This document shows positions 63,573-64,000 of a DNA stretch of 64,000 nucleotides, in pieces. The DNA is from Lachnospiraceae bacterium (lineage in GTDB: Bacteria; Bacillota; Clostridia; Lachnospirales; Lachnospiraceae). The translations under genes were made by a program, and so were the position numbers. Under the pieces are notes generated by a model. It did not search any database. It was given only the letters and a program-made list of their open reading frames with translations, and had not been told where the DNA came from. The stretch spans positions 52,238 through 116,237 of the forward strand of contig JAKSHY010000002.1 in NCBI GenBank assembly GCA_024399135.1, read 5' to 3'. The stretch's first letter is position 1. Each line of letters starts with the position of its first letter.

Positions 63573-64000
63573 CTAGACTATCTCTAATTGATATGAGATA
63601 TCTGGCTTTTCTATTACATTAAATTTGTCAAGAAAAGCAATCGTATTCTCAATAAACCGCTCGCTACTCAATTCATCTGCAGGGAATGCTTGTCTACGTT
63701 CATACTCTTCAGAATATATATGCCAATGATTTCCCTCAATAATACTTCCATCCGGATTGGTATGCCTATTTCCTGGATTAATATGCAGCTCCAAAATAGG
63801 TATACTATTTTTTTCAATTACAGCAGAAATATTATACTTATTTCTGTTAACATTACCACGATAAATGTTTATGTCAAATAGATCACTACTAATATTTGAC
63901 TTAACTTGAAAAGTTTCACTTTCCCCTTTTTCTGGAAAACCAATAGTTTCAACTAGCGAAGACTTCAAAAGACTTAACAAGTATTCAATTTCTTCCTGTT
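63573..64000 (-). CDS. Unassigned partner protein, N-terminus off the window
   Basis: The frame is open to the right edge, so the start is missing; at least 142 residues are visible. The central block LELHINPGNRHTNPDGSIIEGNHWHIYSEEY has conserved-looking His and Asn residues. The C-terminus runs AFPADELSSERFIENTIAFLDKFNV. I have seen this kind of protein beside DUF1828 genes but cannot name it with certainty. Probably a two-gene unit with the DUF1828 gene. Confidence 0.7.
   Translation of the reverse strand, partial: QEEIEYLLSLLKSSLVETIGFPEKGESETFQVKSNISSDLFDINIYRGNVNRNKYNISAVIEKNSIPILELHINPGNRHTNPDGSIIEGNHWHIYSEEYERRQAFPADELSSERFIENTIAFLDKFNVIEKPDISYQLEIV

Overview
The window looks like chromosome of a low-GC anaerobic Firmicute of the Lachnospiraceae type (Butyrivibrio/Lachnospira/Roseburia relatives). 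The grounds are the A+T-rich composition, strong AGGAGG ribosome sites, a glycyl-radical ribonucleotide reductase, reverse-order rubrerythrin, a TPP-riboswitch thiamine operon, FapA/DUF342 and HD-GYP proteins, and a Tn916-like integrase. Species cannot be fixed from the sequence alone. Almost every gene is on the minus strand; only an AraC regulator, a flavin reductase and a YccF protein are on plus.

Layout. 1-6000: a polysaccharide deacetylase lipoprotein (cut by the window edge), nrdD fused to a redoxin domain behind two NrdR boxes, a TPR lipoprotein and an rRNA methyltransferase. 6008-14219: an AraC regulator, then a compact type VII secretion (T7SS) locus read from one good promoter: FHA-like protein, EssC, EsaB/YukD-like protein, five small helical proteins (three with WXG motifs) and a lipase-like probable effector. 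14242-24100: MATE exporter, TAXI-TRAP transporter, cytidylate-kinase-like protein, tRNA-Leu(CAG), flavin reductase, rubrerythrin and unassigned proteins. 24429-35604: housekeeping run (birA, aspS, HD-GYP regulator, FapA-like protein, prfA, prmC, a DUF1385 protein, rpmE). 35773-41271: a six-gene thiamine operon (thiM-thiE-HAD-thiD-thiC-thiN) behind a TPP riboswitch and terminator. 41312-42438: a phosphatase and a low-molecular-weight protein tyrosine phosphatase (LMW-PTP).

From about 42408 to 62417 lies a roughly 20-kb integrative element inserted at the 5' end of the LMW-PTP gene. A 13-bp repeat (TGCCGTGGCAGAT) in the codons of the PTP active-site loop flanks it. The intact PTP gene now uses a start supplied by the element, and two dead PTP 5' ends lie at the right edge, which suggests serial insertions at one site. 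The element has integrase, excisionase, a replication-protein-like gene and an origin-like region: six 11-bp iterons between two inverted modules. Its cargo is defence-like: a Schlafen/AlbA-type ATP-binding protein, an AIPR-family protein, and a DNA-phosphorothioation-type operon, XRE regulator-dptF-dptG-dptH-dndC-like-dndA-like-HNH. No dndB, dndD or dndE is present. The HNH gene sits where the missing nicking/modification partners would be expected and reads out of the desulfurase gene through an apparent one-base frameshift. This is the best candidate for an undescribed system here.

To the right of the element are a DUF1828/DUF1829 protein and a partial partner gene, possibly a second accessory or defence pair.
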